Shown: piece after piece, positions 7,549-14,671 of the stretch | Numbering within the stretch: the first letter of the stretch is position 1 | Layout of the letters: every line of letters starts with the position of its first letter | Source of the DNA: Bacillota bacterium | GTDB lineage: Bacteria; Bacillota; Clostridia; Lachnospirales; Lachnospiraceae | Assembly (NCBI GenBank): GCA_023392995.1 | Contig: JAEWMZ010000175.1 | Span: 1 to 18,202, forward strand | Length of the DNA: 18,202 nt | Direction of reading: 5' to 3' | Program-made: the position numbers and the translations under genes | The notes under the pieces: model-generated | The model's database searches: none | What the model was told of the DNA's origin: nothing | Seen by the model: the letters and a program-made list of their open reading frames with translations, nothing else

Positions 7549-8961
7549 ATGGCAGAGCTAGAAAAGAAACCGGTTAAAATAACCGAAACCATATTACGTG
7601 ATGCCCACCAATCCCTGATTGCTACAAGAATGACAACACAGGAAATGCTTCCCATTCTTGAAACCATGGATAAAGTAGGTTATCATGCCGTTGAGTGCTG
7701 GGGCGGTGCCACATTTGATGCATCCTTGCGATTCCTGAAGGAAGATCCCTGGGATAGACTCAGACAGTTTAAAAAAAGTTTTAAGAATACAAAATTACAG
7801 ATGTTATTTCGTGGACAGAATATTCTTGGCTACCGTCATTATGCAGATGATGTGGTAGAGTACTTTGTTCAGAAGTCAATTGCCAATGGTATTGATATCA
7901 TTCGAATTTTTGACGCGTTAAATGATATGAGAAATCTGGAATGTGCTGTAAAAGCAACCAACAAGGAGCAGGGGCATGCACAGGTGGCAATTGCTTATAC
8001 CCTTGGTGATGCCTACACAGAGGATTATTATATCTCTATGGCGAAACAAATTGAGGAGTTGGGAGCTTCTTCGATCTGTATCAAGGATATGGCTGGATTG
8101 ATTGTGCCATACGAAGCTACAAAGCTTGTAACAGCGTTAAAATCAGCAGTTAGTATCCCAATTGATTTGCATACCCATTATACCAGCGGTGTTGGAAGCA
8201 TGACATATCTAAAAGCAGTAGAAGCAGGCTGCGATATTATTGATACAGCAATGTCACCGTTTGCGCTTGGAACCAGTCAGCCCGCAACTGAGGTTATGGT
8301 TGAGACCTTTAAGGGAACACCCTATGATACGGGCTTTGATCAGAATCTTCTTGCTGAAATTGCAGATTACTTCAGACCGATCCGCGACAATGCGCTAGAG
8401 TCAGGACTTTTGAATCCAAAGGTTATGGGCGTGGACATCAAAACCTTATTGTATCAGGTTCCGGGAGGTATGTTATCCAATCTTGTTTCTCAGCTTAAAG
8501 AAGCGAATCAAGAGGATAAATACTACGAGGTATTAAAGGAAGTTCCCCTGGTTCGTAAAGACTTTGGTGAGCCGCCGCTGGTTACGCCCTCCAGCCAAAT
8601 CGTAGGAACTCAGGCTGTACTTAATGTACTTGCCGGTGAACGCTACAAGATGGTAACAAAGGAAACCAAGGCCTTGCTTTCCGGTGAATATGGACAGACT
8701 GTAAAGCCTTTTGATAAAGCAGTACAAAAGAAAGTAATCGGAGATAAAAAGCCAATTACCTGCCGTCCGGCAGATCTTCTGGAGCCGGAGCTTAAAAAGA
8801 TTGAGGCTGAGATCACTCAGTGGAAGCAACAGGATGAGGATATATTATCCTATGCTTTATTCCCTCAGGTAGCCCTGGAATTCTTCAAATATCGTCAGGC
8901 ACAGCAGACAGGTGTGGATGTAACAGTTGCGGATAAGGAAAATCAGGCTTACCCGGTATAA
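7549..8961 (+). CDS. Pyruvate/oxaloacetate carboxyltransferase (5S / OadA / PycB type), no biotin domain
   Basis: Transfers carboxyl between biotin and pyruvate/oxaloacetate. The 470-residue TIM-barrel protein has the RDAHQS motif (17-22, metal-binding Asp18), the carbamylated lysine in IKDMAGL (Lys179), the metal-binding histidines in DLHTH (His208, His210) and the FRGQN segment at 87-91. A helical C-terminal domain follows (PGGMLSNL onward). It ends without a fused biotinyl domain; the carrier is the separate gene just upstream, as in the Propionibacterium 5S subunit. AGGAGGT precedes the ATG. It closes the operon. It could also be annotated as oxaloacetate decarboxylase alpha or pyruvate carboxylase subunit B. 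Confidence 0.92.
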   Translation: MAELEKKPVKITETILRDAHQSLIATRMTTQEMLPILETMDKVGYHAVECWGGATFDASLRFLKEDPWDRLRQFKKSFKNTKLQMLFRGQNILGYRHYADDVVEYFVQKSIANGIDIIRIFDALNDMRNLECAVKATNKEQGHAQVAIAYTLGDAYTEDYYISMAKQIEELGASSICIKDMAGLIVPYEATKLVTALKSAVSIPIDLHTHYTSGVGSMTYLKAVEAGCDIIDTAMSPFALGTSQPATEVMVETFKGTPYDTGFDQNLLAEIADYFRPIRDNALESGLLNPKVMGVDIKTLLYQVPGGMLSNLVSQLKEANQEDKYYEVLKEVPLVRKDFGEPPLVTPSSQIVGTQAVLNVLAGERYKMVTKETKALLSGEYGQTVKPFDKAVQKKVIGDKKPITCRPADLLEPELKKIEAEITQWKQQDEDILSYALFPQVALEFFKYRQAQQTGVDVTVADKENQAYPV

Positions 8962-8977
8962 GATGGTATTTTAATAA

Positions 8978-9029
8978 AAATACTTCATAGAGGCTTCAGG
9001 AATACAGGTGAGAAGTATTTCTGAAGCCT
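8978..9029 (+). terminator. Competing hairpins at the end of the biotin operon
   Basis: AGGCTTCAGGAATAC (8991-9005) pairs with 9015-9029 as a 15-bp stem with one G-U pair. Alternatively AAATACTTC (8978-8986) pairs perfectly with GAAGTATTT (9012-9020), which would break the first stem. No T-tract follows, so this is a candidate 3' end structure or weak terminator rather than a sure one. Confidence 0.45.
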
Positions 9030-9299
9030 TCCTATATAATGAATCAGTGCACTCTGACGAGTTCTTCTAACGTAGATACTTCAAAAGATTACTGATATCA
9101 AGTTTGATATCATATGTATTACAGAGTATATTCCGAATAATTTTGTATATTATTCCGTACTGGCAAGCACTTATAGAGTAACAGATTATTTTCCGGAAAG
9201 CACAGTCCGTTACCTTTTTTCATTATACAGACAATATTTAGAATATAGCTCTATTAGGAAAAGACATAGGGCGTTTTACAAAATCAAAGGAGGTTCGTT
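9030..9299. other. Gap before the small ORF, several inverted repeats
   Basis: I see no gene here. It holds an operator-like inverted repeat TGATATCA-4-TGATATCA (9093-9112), a 7-bp repeat GAATAAT/ATTATTC (9135-9141 and 9149-9155), and a weak stem GTAAC/GTTAC (9178-9182 and 9209-9213) followed by a T6 run at 9215-9220, which might terminate the biotin operon. I found no clear promoter for the 30-residue ORF that follows. Confidence 0.4.
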
Positions 9300-9392
9300 A
9301 TGAATTTAAATGACCTTAATAGTTTTTCTACTTTATTTACCTATTTTCGAGGAAATGAATTGATTATTTTTGCTGAAAGTCTTATAATATAG
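9300..9392 (+). CDS. 30-residue small ORF with a perfect ribosome binding site
   Basis: The ATG at 9300 follows AAAGGAGGT with ideal spacing and opens a 30-residue frame (MNLNDLNSFSTLFTYF at the start, ending ESLII) that stops at TAG 9390-9392. I do not recognise the product. It has few charges and is rich in Leu, Phe and Ile, but has no clear membrane helix or signal. A small hairpin TGCTGT/ACAGCA (9396-9410) follows the stop, then an open-frame stretch leading into the ABC ATPase gene. It may be a leader peptide for the ABC operon, an independent small protein, or the stub of a lost gene. Translation looks plausible from the ribosome site alone; function is unknown. Confidence 0.5.
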   Translation: MNLNDLNSFSTLFTYFRGNELIIFAESLII

Positions 9393-9525
9393 TTCTGCTG
9401 TAAAACAGCATAAATATTAACCACGGGTTTTCTTGGCAAAATCCAAGGAAAAAAGTGTATCCAAAGCGGTACGCCGTCGCTTGGCAAGATATTTGAAAAA
9501 ATATTACTACCAGGAGGAAATTTAT

Positions 9526-10500
9526 ATGATTGAGGTCCAAAATATTTCTAAGACCTTTCAGGTCAGCCGGCGAAATGCCGGATTTTCTGAGGCATTCAAG
9601 GCTCTTTTTCACAGACAGTATGAATGCATCAAAGCGCTTGACGACATCTCCTTTCATATTGAAGAGGGAGAGATGGTCGGGTACATCGGCCCCAATGGTG
9701 CGGGGAAAAGCAGTACGATCAAGGTGCTTAGCGGCATACTGACACCGGATCAGGGAACTTGCAGCATCAATGGGCGGATTCCATGGAAGGAACGAACAGC
9801 ACATGTGAACGAAATCGGAGTTGTCTTTGGCCAGCGGTCACAGCTTTGGTGGGATGTTCCGGTGATTGACTCCTTTGAACTTCTGAGAGATATCTACAGA
9901 ATCCCACAAAATCGTTATAATGATAATCTGGAGGAATTGGTTACGTTGTTAAATTTGAAACAACTAATCAGAACACCAGCCAGACAGCTATCTCTGGGTC
10001 AGCGAATGCGCTGTGAGATAGCAGCTTCCTTACTTCATAGCCCTAAGATCCTATTTTTGGACGAGCCAACGATAGGACTGGACGCTGTTTCAAAAATTGC
10101 GGTCAGAGATTTTATTCTGGAACAGAATAAAAAGCATAAGACAACGGTGATCTTAACAACCCATGATATGCAGGATATTGAAACACTTTCCAAGCGGATT
10201 ATTTTAATTGGGAAAGGGAAAATCCTAATGGATGGAAGCTTGGAGCAGATTCGAAGACAATTCTCCCATAGTAAGAAATTAACGGTGGAATACCAAGGAA
10301 ATAGCATTCATCCCTGCGAAGGAATGAGGCTTTGTTCCTCCAGTAATCAGCTGGCTGCTTTTGAAATTGATTTGGATACTCTAAGTGTATCTGATGCGAT
10401 TACATATATCAGCAAACAGGTGGAGGTCAGTGATATTTCCGTAGAAAGCTCCTCAATTGATGAAGTTGTGGCTAACTTATATCATCAATATCAGATATAG
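9526..10500 (+). CDS. ABC exporter ATP-binding protein
   Basis: A 324-residue ATPase that powers an ABC-2-like exporter. It shows Walker A GPNGAGKSS at 55-63, the Q-loop in FGQRSQLWWD at 101-110, the ABC signature LSLGQRM at 155-161, Walker B ILFLDE at 175-180 and the H-loop His213 in TTHDMQDIE. A C-terminal extension of about 90 residues follows. The FGQRSQLWWD stretch is typical of ATPases paired with PF06182-type permeases (named ABC-2 family, some known as drug or viologen exporters), and two such permeases follow. I start at ATG 9526 because AGGAGG (9512-9517) lies 8 nt upstream. An in-frame TTG at 9433 would add 31 basic residues without a ribosome site. The substrate is unknown. Confidence 0.92.
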   Translation: MIEVQNISKTFQVSRRNAGFSEAFKALFHRQYECIKALDDISFHIEEGEMVGYIGPNGAGKSSTIKVLSGILTPDQGTCSINGRIPWKERTAHVNEIGVVFGQRSQLWWDVPVIDSFELLRDIYRIPQNRYNDNLEELVTLLNLKQLIRTPARQLSLGQRMRCEIAASLLHSPKILFLDEPTIGLDAVSKIAVRDFILEQNKKHKTTVILTTHDMQDIETLSKRIILIGKGKILMDGSLEQIRRQFSHSKKLTVEYQGNSIHPCEGMRLCSSSNQLAAFEIDLDTLSVSDAITYISKQVEVSDISVESSSIDEVVANLYHQYQI

Positions 10501-10511
10501 CTATTGGAAAA

Positions 10512-10546
10512 CGCTATTGAAGTCAATAGCGGTATTTTTCGTGTTT
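10512..10546 (+). terminator. Hairpin with T-rich tail between ABC ATPase and permease genes
   Basis: CGCTATTG (10512-10519) and CAATAGCG (10524-10531) form a perfect 8-bp stem with a 4-base loop, followed by GTATTTTTCGTGTTTT. It lies inside the presumed operon, so it may lower permease expression relative to the ATPase or act as an attenuator. Confidence 0.55.
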
Positions 10547-10585
10547 TCACAATAAGAATAGCGATCAGAAAGGGAGAGTGATTCT

Positions 10586-11419
10586 ATGGAACAAAAGTTT
10601 AGTGGTCTTTTCAGATATCAAAAATATAGTTCCTTCTTTCGAATGCGCTTTGTTGCAGGTTTACAATACAGAGCAGCAGCGCTAGCAGGAATTGTTACTC
10701 AATTTGTATGGGGTGCCCTGGAGCTGTTGATGTTTCGCGCTTTTTATGAAGCAGATCCAACGGCATTTCCAATGACGAGAGAAGCCTTATCCACTTATGT
10801 CTGGCTGCAGCAGGCATTGCTGGCCTTATTTATGACTTGGTTTTTGGAAAATGATATTTTTAATACGATTACAGAGGGCGGGATTGCTTATGAATTATGC
10901 CGTCCTGCGGATCTTTACGACATGTGGTTTTTTCGAAGTATGGCAAACCGTTTATCAAAAGCAGTGCTTCGCAGTTTTCCCATACTAATACTTGCAGCTC
11001 TTTTACCTATGCCTTATGGAATGAGATTACCGGTGAACCTGATTGCCGGCCTATGGTTTCTTATCACCGGTATTCTGGGCTTTCTAGTAGTTGTAGCTTT
11101 TTGTATGCTGGTGTATCTTGCAACCTTTTTCCTAATCTCACCTGTGGGTGTTAGAATGGTTGCCATATCCATGGTAGAATTTTTATCCGGGGCTGTGATT
11201 CCCATTCCCTTTTTGCCGGAGGGCTTAAGGCAAGTTGTAGAGCTTCTTCCCTTTGCATCGATGCAAAATATACCCCTAAGAATTTATTCCGGGGATATTA
11301 ATGGGCTGGAGATCTATAGCAGGGCTGGTCTGCAGCTGTTCTGGCTGATCCTACTGATCGGATTTGGCAAATGGCTTACGGCGGTTGCTTTGAAACGTGT
11401 TATTGTACAAGGAGGGTAG
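10586..11419 (+). CDS. ABC-2-like permease 1
   Basis: A 277-residue integral membrane protein with about six hydrophobic helices. The cytoplasmic N-terminus is rich in Arg/Lys and aromatics (RYQKYSSFFRMRF) and is followed by the first helix AALAGIVTQFVWGALELLMF. A cytoplasmic region GGIAYELCRPADLYDMWFFR follows; this E-L-x-R-P-x-D/N pattern is typical of the PF06182 family, which works as heterodimers. The ATG at 10586 follows GGGAGAG. It presumably pairs with the next gene and the ATPase 86 nt upstream to export a small molecule, perhaps a toxic compound; the substrate cannot be read from the sequence. Confidence 0.85.
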   Translation: MEQKFSGLFRYQKYSSFFRMRFVAGLQYRAAALAGIVTQFVWGALELLMFRAFYEADPTAFPMTREALSTYVWLQQALLALFMTWFLENDIFNTITEGGIAYELCRPADLYDMWFFRSMANRLSKAVLRSFPILILAALLPMPYGMRLPVNLIAGLWFLITGILGFLVVVAFCMLVYLATFFLISPVGVRMVAISMVEFLSGAVIPIPFLPEGLRQVVELLPFASMQNIPLRIYSGDINGLEIYSRAGLQLFWLILLIGFGKWLTAVALKRVIVQGG

Positions 11420-11428
11420 GGAAGGCGT

Positions 11429-12205
11429 ATGAAATTATATTTTAAATTTTTTGCAATGAACCTAAAAGTTGCTATGCAGTATAAGCTTTCCTTTCTATTA
11501 ACAATGATTGGGCAGTTTCTGGTTTCCTTTAATGTGTTTTTAGGGGTTCTGTTTCTGATGCAGCGTTTTCATCAGGTGAAGGGATATCATTTTAGTGAAG
11601 TGGTTTTATGCTATGCAACGGTATTAATGTCATATTCCATTGCAGAGATGTTCATGAGAGGCTTTGATACCTTTGCAAGTACCATCAGTAATTTTGAATT
11701 TGACCGCATGCTCCTTCGACCACGCAGCTGTGTCTTTCAGGTTGTATCGGGAAAAATGGAATTCACCCGCCTGGGACGTATTCTCCAGGCAATGGTTATG
11801 TTTGTCTATGGGATTACTCAATCAGAAATACAATGGGACGTTAGAAAAGTAATCACTCTGGTGCTGATGGTTGTGGGTGGAAGCGTAGTATTTGGCTGCT
11901 TGTTTTTGATCTATGCAAGTATCTGCTTTTTTACAATCGAAGGCTTGGAATTTATGAATGTGCTAACGGATGGTGCAAGAGAATATGGAAAGTATCCGAT
12001 CGACATCTATGGAAAAGGAGTTCTTCGTTTTTGCACCTATCTGGTTCCTTATGCTTTGTTTCAATATTATCCGTTTCTTTATCTGGTTGGACGAACAGAT
12101 CAGCAGTGGTATATGCTGTTGCCAATCCTTAGCTGTCTTTTCCTGATTCCCTGCTATCTGCTGTGGAATTTCGGAATTCGGCATTATAAGTCTACCGGGT
12201 CGTAA
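11429..12205 (+). CDS. ABC-2-like permease 2
   Basis: A 258-residue integral membrane protein with about six helices, similar in plan to the preceding permease. The N-terminus is MKLYFKFFAMNLKVAMQYK, the first helix FLLTMIGQFLVSFNVFLGVLFL, and a cytoplasmic FEFDRMLLRPRS segment corresponds to the E-L-x-R-P motif of its partner. It starts 9 nt after permease 1 stops, with GGAGGG spanning the junction, so the two are co-translated. Together they probably form the membrane heterodimer of the exporter. A terminator follows. Confidence 0.85.
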   Translation: MKLYFKFFAMNLKVAMQYKLSFLLTMIGQFLVSFNVFLGVLFLMQRFHQVKGYHFSEVVLCYATVLMSYSIAEMFMRGFDTFASTISNFEFDRMLLRPRSCVFQVVSGKMEFTRLGRILQAMVMFVYGITQSEIQWDVRKVITLVLMVVGGSVVFGCLFLIYASICFFTIEGLEFMNVLTDGAREYGKYPIDIYGKGVLRFCTYLVPYALFQYYPFLYLVGRTDQQWYMLLPILSCLFLIPCYLLWNFGIRHYKSTGS

Positions 12206-12229
12206 AATGGTTATAGGAATAAAAAACTA

Positions 12230-12254
12230 GATTAGAAGAAGTATTTGAAAAAAT
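12230..12254 (+). repeat. 25-bp direct repeat, copy 1
   Basis: This 25-bp sequence, beginning GATTAGAAGAAG and ending TTGAAAAAAT, is repeated without mismatch at 13010-13034, 780 bp downstream. Copy 1 overlaps the base of the terminator after the ABC operon. The two copies bracket the ylxM gene and its promoter. Confidence 0.9.
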
Positions 12255-12291
12255 AAAAAGGACATTTTTTTATTGTTCTTTTTTATTTTTC
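12255..12291 (+). terminator. A/T-rich terminator of the ABC operon
   Basis: AAAAAGGACA (12255-12264) pairs with TGTTCTTTTT (12274-12283), including one G-U pair, around a T-rich loop. The stem runs straight into a T-rich tail. It lies 50 nt after the permease stop. Confidence 0.65.
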
Positions 12292-12378
12292 TTAATAGAA
12301 AGGAATAATTGCAGTAGAGATAGAACTGCTATGAGAATCACCTAAATTAGCAGAATAAAAGAATGTAACTCAAAAAGA

Positions 12379-12500
12379 AAAATCCACATAAGAACAAAAA
12401 GAAACTATATGTAGAAAATCGACGAGAAAATCCGCATAAGAATAAAAAGAAAAATGAAAAATCTACGTAAGAATAAAAAGAAAAATTTACGTAAGAATTT
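12379..12500 (+). repeat. Four A-rich degenerate repeats before the ylxM promoter
   Basis: A unit of about 26 bp with the core AYRTAAGAA between AAAAT and AAAAAGAAA tracts occurs at 12379-12404, 12427-12452, 12458-12483 and, truncated, 12482-12500. The cores read CCACATAAGAAC, CCGCATAAGAAT, CTACGTAAGAAT and TTACGTAAGAAT. Spacing is irregular (48, 31 and 24 bp). The last copy ends 2 bp before the -35 of the ylxM promoter, so it may act as an upstream A-tract element or a protein-binding array. Confidence 0.8.
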
Positions 12501-12502
12501 GC

Positions 12503-12531
12503 TTGACAAGTTCCATAAATTCAAGTATACT
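12503..12531 (+). promoter_or_regulatory. ylxM promoter
   Basis: A perfect -35 TTGACA (12503-12508), 17-bp spacer and -10 TATACT (12526-12531) form a strong housekeeping promoter. The predicted start near 12538 falls in the left arm of the inverted repeat that follows. Confidence 0.85.
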
Positions 12532-12564
12532 ACCACCTGTAAAGAAAATTACTTTACAGGTGGT
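12532..12564 (+). promoter_or_regulatory. Perfect inverted repeat burying the ylxM ribosome binding site
   Basis: ACCACCTGTAAAG (12532-12544) and CTTTACAGGTGGT (12552-12564) are perfect 13-base arms around a 7-base A/T loop. The right arm contains AGGTGG, the only ribosome site for ylxM (ATG 12573). As RNA, even a start at 12538 leaves an 8-bp or longer stem covering part of this site. As DNA, the repeat abuts the -10 element and could be an operator. YlxM itself carries a helix-turn-helix, so autoregulation is possible but unproven. Confidence 0.75.
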
Positions 12565-12572
12565 GAACCTTT

Positions 12573-12947
12573 ATGAAGCAAAATGATACACAAGTAGATA
12601 AATTGGAAGAAATCGTACTACAGTCTATTTTATACGATTTTTACGGAGAGTTATTAAGCGATCATAAAAAACAGATCTTTGAGGACTATGTCTTAAATGA
12701 CTTATCCTTAAGTGAGATAGCCACAGAGCAGGGGATTAGCCGCCAGGGTGTTTATGATATTGTGAAACGCTGTACTCTGGAACTTAAGGGCTATGAAGCA
12801 AAGCTGGGATTAATGAAGAAGTTCCAGACCATCAAAGATAAGGTTGCCCAGATGAAGGAGATTGTCGAAGATATTTCGCAGTCAGGTGAGATAGAACGAC
12901 TAAGGGATATTACAACCTTTGCTGATGATATTATGAAAGAATTATAA
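12573..12947 (+). CDS. ylxM: YlxM/p13-family SRP-associated HTH protein
   Basis: A 124-residue small protein with a sigma-region-4-like helix-turn-helix (LSLSEIATEQGISRQGVYDIVKR, about residues 49-71) and a helical C-terminus. YlxM is conserved next to ffh in Firmicutes and has been linked to the SRP pathway, where it is thought to modulate Ffh activity. Here it has its own strong promoter and a hairpin over its ribosome site. It is separated from ffh by 183 bp rather than the usual few bases. The start ATG 12573 is 9 nt after AGGTGG. Confidence 0.92.
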   Translation: MKQNDTQVDKLEEIVLQSILYDFYGELLSDHKKQIFEDYVLNDLSLSEIATEQGISRQGVYDIVKRCTLELKGYEAKLGLMKKFQTIKDKVAQMKEIVEDISQSGEIERLRDITTFADDIMKEL

Positions 12948-13009
12948 TGATATTAAGAAAGAATCATATTAAAATAGACAAATATATAAAATAAAAATAT
13001 ACTAAAATT

Positions 13010-13039
13010 GATTAGAAGAAGTATTTGAAAAAATGCTTC
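13010..13039 (+). repeat. 25-bp direct repeat, copy 2, forming a GAAA-loop hairpin
   Basis: Identical to 12230-12254 over 25 bp (13010-13034). In this copy the following bases let 13018-13026 pair with 13031-13039 as a 9-bp stem (one G-U pair) closed by a GAAA tetraloop. Copy 1 cannot form it because its right flank differs. Nearby, ACTAC/GTAGT can form a second small stem. Confidence 0.8.
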
Positions 13040-13102
13040 GTACTACACAAATGGTAGTTCATTTATAAGAAGAGACAGACATCCTTTTGACGTAAAACCG
13101 AA

Positions 13103-13117
13103 ATCACCTAAGGTGAT
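13103..13117 (+). promoter_or_regulatory. Short inverted repeat just before the ffh ribosome site
   Basis: ATCACCT (13103-13109) and AGGTGAT (13111-13117) flank a single base. As RNA it would form a 5-6 bp stem ending next to the ffh ribosome site GGAAAGGGG. It shares the CACCT/AGGTG core with the larger repeat before ylxM, so a common regulator is possible, though the match is short. Confidence 0.4.
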
Positions 13118-13130
13118 GGAAAGGGGACTT

Positions 13131-14486
13131 ATGGCATTCGAAAATTTATCCGATAAGCTACAGAACATCTTCAAGAATCTAAAAGGAAAAGGCAGACTTT
13201 CCGAAGCAGATGTTAAAGTAGCCCTTAAGGAAGTAAAGATGGCCTTGTTAGAAGCTGACGTTAACTTCAAGGTAGTAAAAAGCTTTGTAAATACAGTGCA
13301 GGAGCGTGCTGTTGGACAGGATGTACTAAATAGCTTAACTCCGGGTCAGATGGTAATAAAGATTGTTAATGAGGAAATGGTAAAATTACTGGGTGATGAG
13401 ACGGTTGAGCTTCAATTAAAACCGACCAATGAGATTTCCGTTATCATGATGTGCGGTCTTCAGGGTGCCGGTAAAACAACCACTGTCGCCAAGCTGGCTG
13501 GAAAATTGAAGTCGAAGGGCAGAAGACCATTATTGGTTGCTTGTGATATATACAGGCCCGCAGCCATTGACCAGTTAAAGATCAATGGTGAAAAGCAGGG
13601 TGTTCCCGTATTTGCCATGGGTGATAAGCACAAGCCTCTTAACATTGTAAAGGCAGCTCTGGAGCATGCCGAGAAAAATAGCCTTAATACAGTAATTTTA
13701 GATACCGCAGGACGACTTCATATTGATGAAGCAATGATGGAGGAGCTGCAGGAGATTAAGAATAATATTACCGTGCATCAGACCGTATTAGTGGTGGATG
13801 CGATGACCGGTCAGGATGCTGTTAATGTATCCGAGATGTTTAATGAGAAGCTTTCCATTGATGGTGTAATCTTAACAAAGCTGGATGGTGATACCAGAGG
13901 TGGTGCAGCCTTATCCATTCGCGCCGTAACTGGAAGACCTATCTTATATGCAGGTATGGGCGAAAAGCTATCAGATCTGGAGCAGTTTTATCCGGATCGT
14001 ATGGCCTCCCGTATCCTTGGAATGGGAGATATCCTTACCTTAATTGATAAAGCCCAGGCTGAATTTGACGAAACCAAAGCCAGAGAGATGGAGCGTAAGC
14101 TCAAGAAGAATGAGTTTGACTTTAACGATTTCCTGGATCAGATGCAGCAGGTGAAGAAAATGGGCGGCATTGGCGATATGCTGAATATGCTGCCAGGTAT
14201 GAACAAACAGCTTAAGAATGTAGAGATTGATGATAATGCGTTATCAAAACCGGAAGCAATCATTAATTCTATGACGAAGGCGGAGCGTTCTAACCCGGAT
14301 ATTATTAATCCCTCCCGCAAAAAGCGAATTGCCGCCGGAGCAGGAGTAGACATTAGTGAAGTGAATGCACTCGTGAAGCAGTTTGAGCAGTCCAAAAAGA
14401 TGATGAAGCAATTCTCAGGAATGATGGGCGGCAAAGGAAAACGCGGCGGCGGAATGGGAAAATTCAAAATGCCCTTTGGGTTTTAA
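13131..14486 (+). CDS. ffh: Signal recognition particle protein Ffh
   Basis: SRP54-type GTPase that binds the SRP RNA and hydrophobic signal sequences as they leave the ribosome, then docks with FtsY. The 451-residue protein has an N domain with LLEADVN, a G domain with P-loop GLQGAGKTT at 109-117, DTAGR at 191-195 and TKLDGD at 249-254, and a methionine-rich M domain from about residue 300. It ends in a Gly/Lys/Met-rich tail (GKRGGGMGKFKMPFGF). ATG 13131 follows GGAAAGGGG by about 5 nt. It lies between ylxM and rpsP as in many Firmicutes. Confidence 0.98.
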   Translation: MAFENLSDKLQNIFKNLKGKGRLSEADVKVALKEVKMALLEADVNFKVVKSFVNTVQERAVGQDVLNSLTPGQMVIKIVNEEMVKLLGDETVELQLKPTNEISVIMMCGLQGAGKTTTVAKLAGKLKSKGRRPLLVACDIYRPAAIDQLKINGEKQGVPVFAMGDKHKPLNIVKAALEHAEKNSLNTVILDTAGRLHIDEAMMEELQEIKNNITVHQTVLVVDAMTGQDAVNVSEMFNEKLSIDGVILTKLDGDTRGGAALSIRAVTGRPILYAGMGEKLSDLEQFYPDRMASRILGMGDILTLIDKAQAEFDETKAREMERKLKKNEFDFNDFLDQMQQVKKMGGIGDMLNMLPGMNKQLKNVEIDDNALSKPEAIINSMTKAERSNPDIINPSRKKRIAAGAGVDISEVNALVKQFEQSKKMMKQFSGMMGGKGKRGGGMGKFKMPFGF

Positions 14487-14626
14487 AGGACGTATCGCAT
14501 CTAAAAGATTTTGTTTAACAGACTTATTAGAATAAGCTAATTCTTATGAATAACCTGCAGCTTTTGCTTGTAAGTTAAGATTGCTTGTTTTTAATAATAT
14601 ATGCATGAGAAGCCGGTAACGGAGTG

Positions 14627-14671
14627 CTTGTGCGATCCATCACAAGAAATCAGCTTGCTGATTTATCTTGT
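14627..14671 (+). promoter_or_regulatory. rpsP leader with two mutually exclusive hairpins
   Basis: CTTGTG (14627-14632) pairs with CACAAG (14641-14646), and AAATCAG (14647-14653) with CTGATTT (14658-14664). A second CTTGT at 14667-14671 can take the same ACAAG strand instead, extending the second stem with a 2-nt bulge. The rpsP ribosome site AAGGAGGTG (14682-14690) lies just downstream. This layout could be a leader that senses something, but no known riboswitch is recognised. Confidence 0.45.

Noticed and set aside
9433..9525. 31-codon N-terminal extension of the ABC ATPase
   Set aside because: It begins at a TTG without a ribosome site, whereas ATG 9526 has AGGAGG at the right distance and begins the conserved N-terminus.
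9382..9804. 140-codon frame on the minus strand
   Set aside because: It is antisense to the well-supported ABC ATPase gene and has no recognisable protein features.
12230..13034. Insertion sequence or transposon delimited by the 25-bp repeats
   Set aside because: There is no transposase, no inverted terminal repeats and no target-site duplication; the enclosed gene is ylxM.
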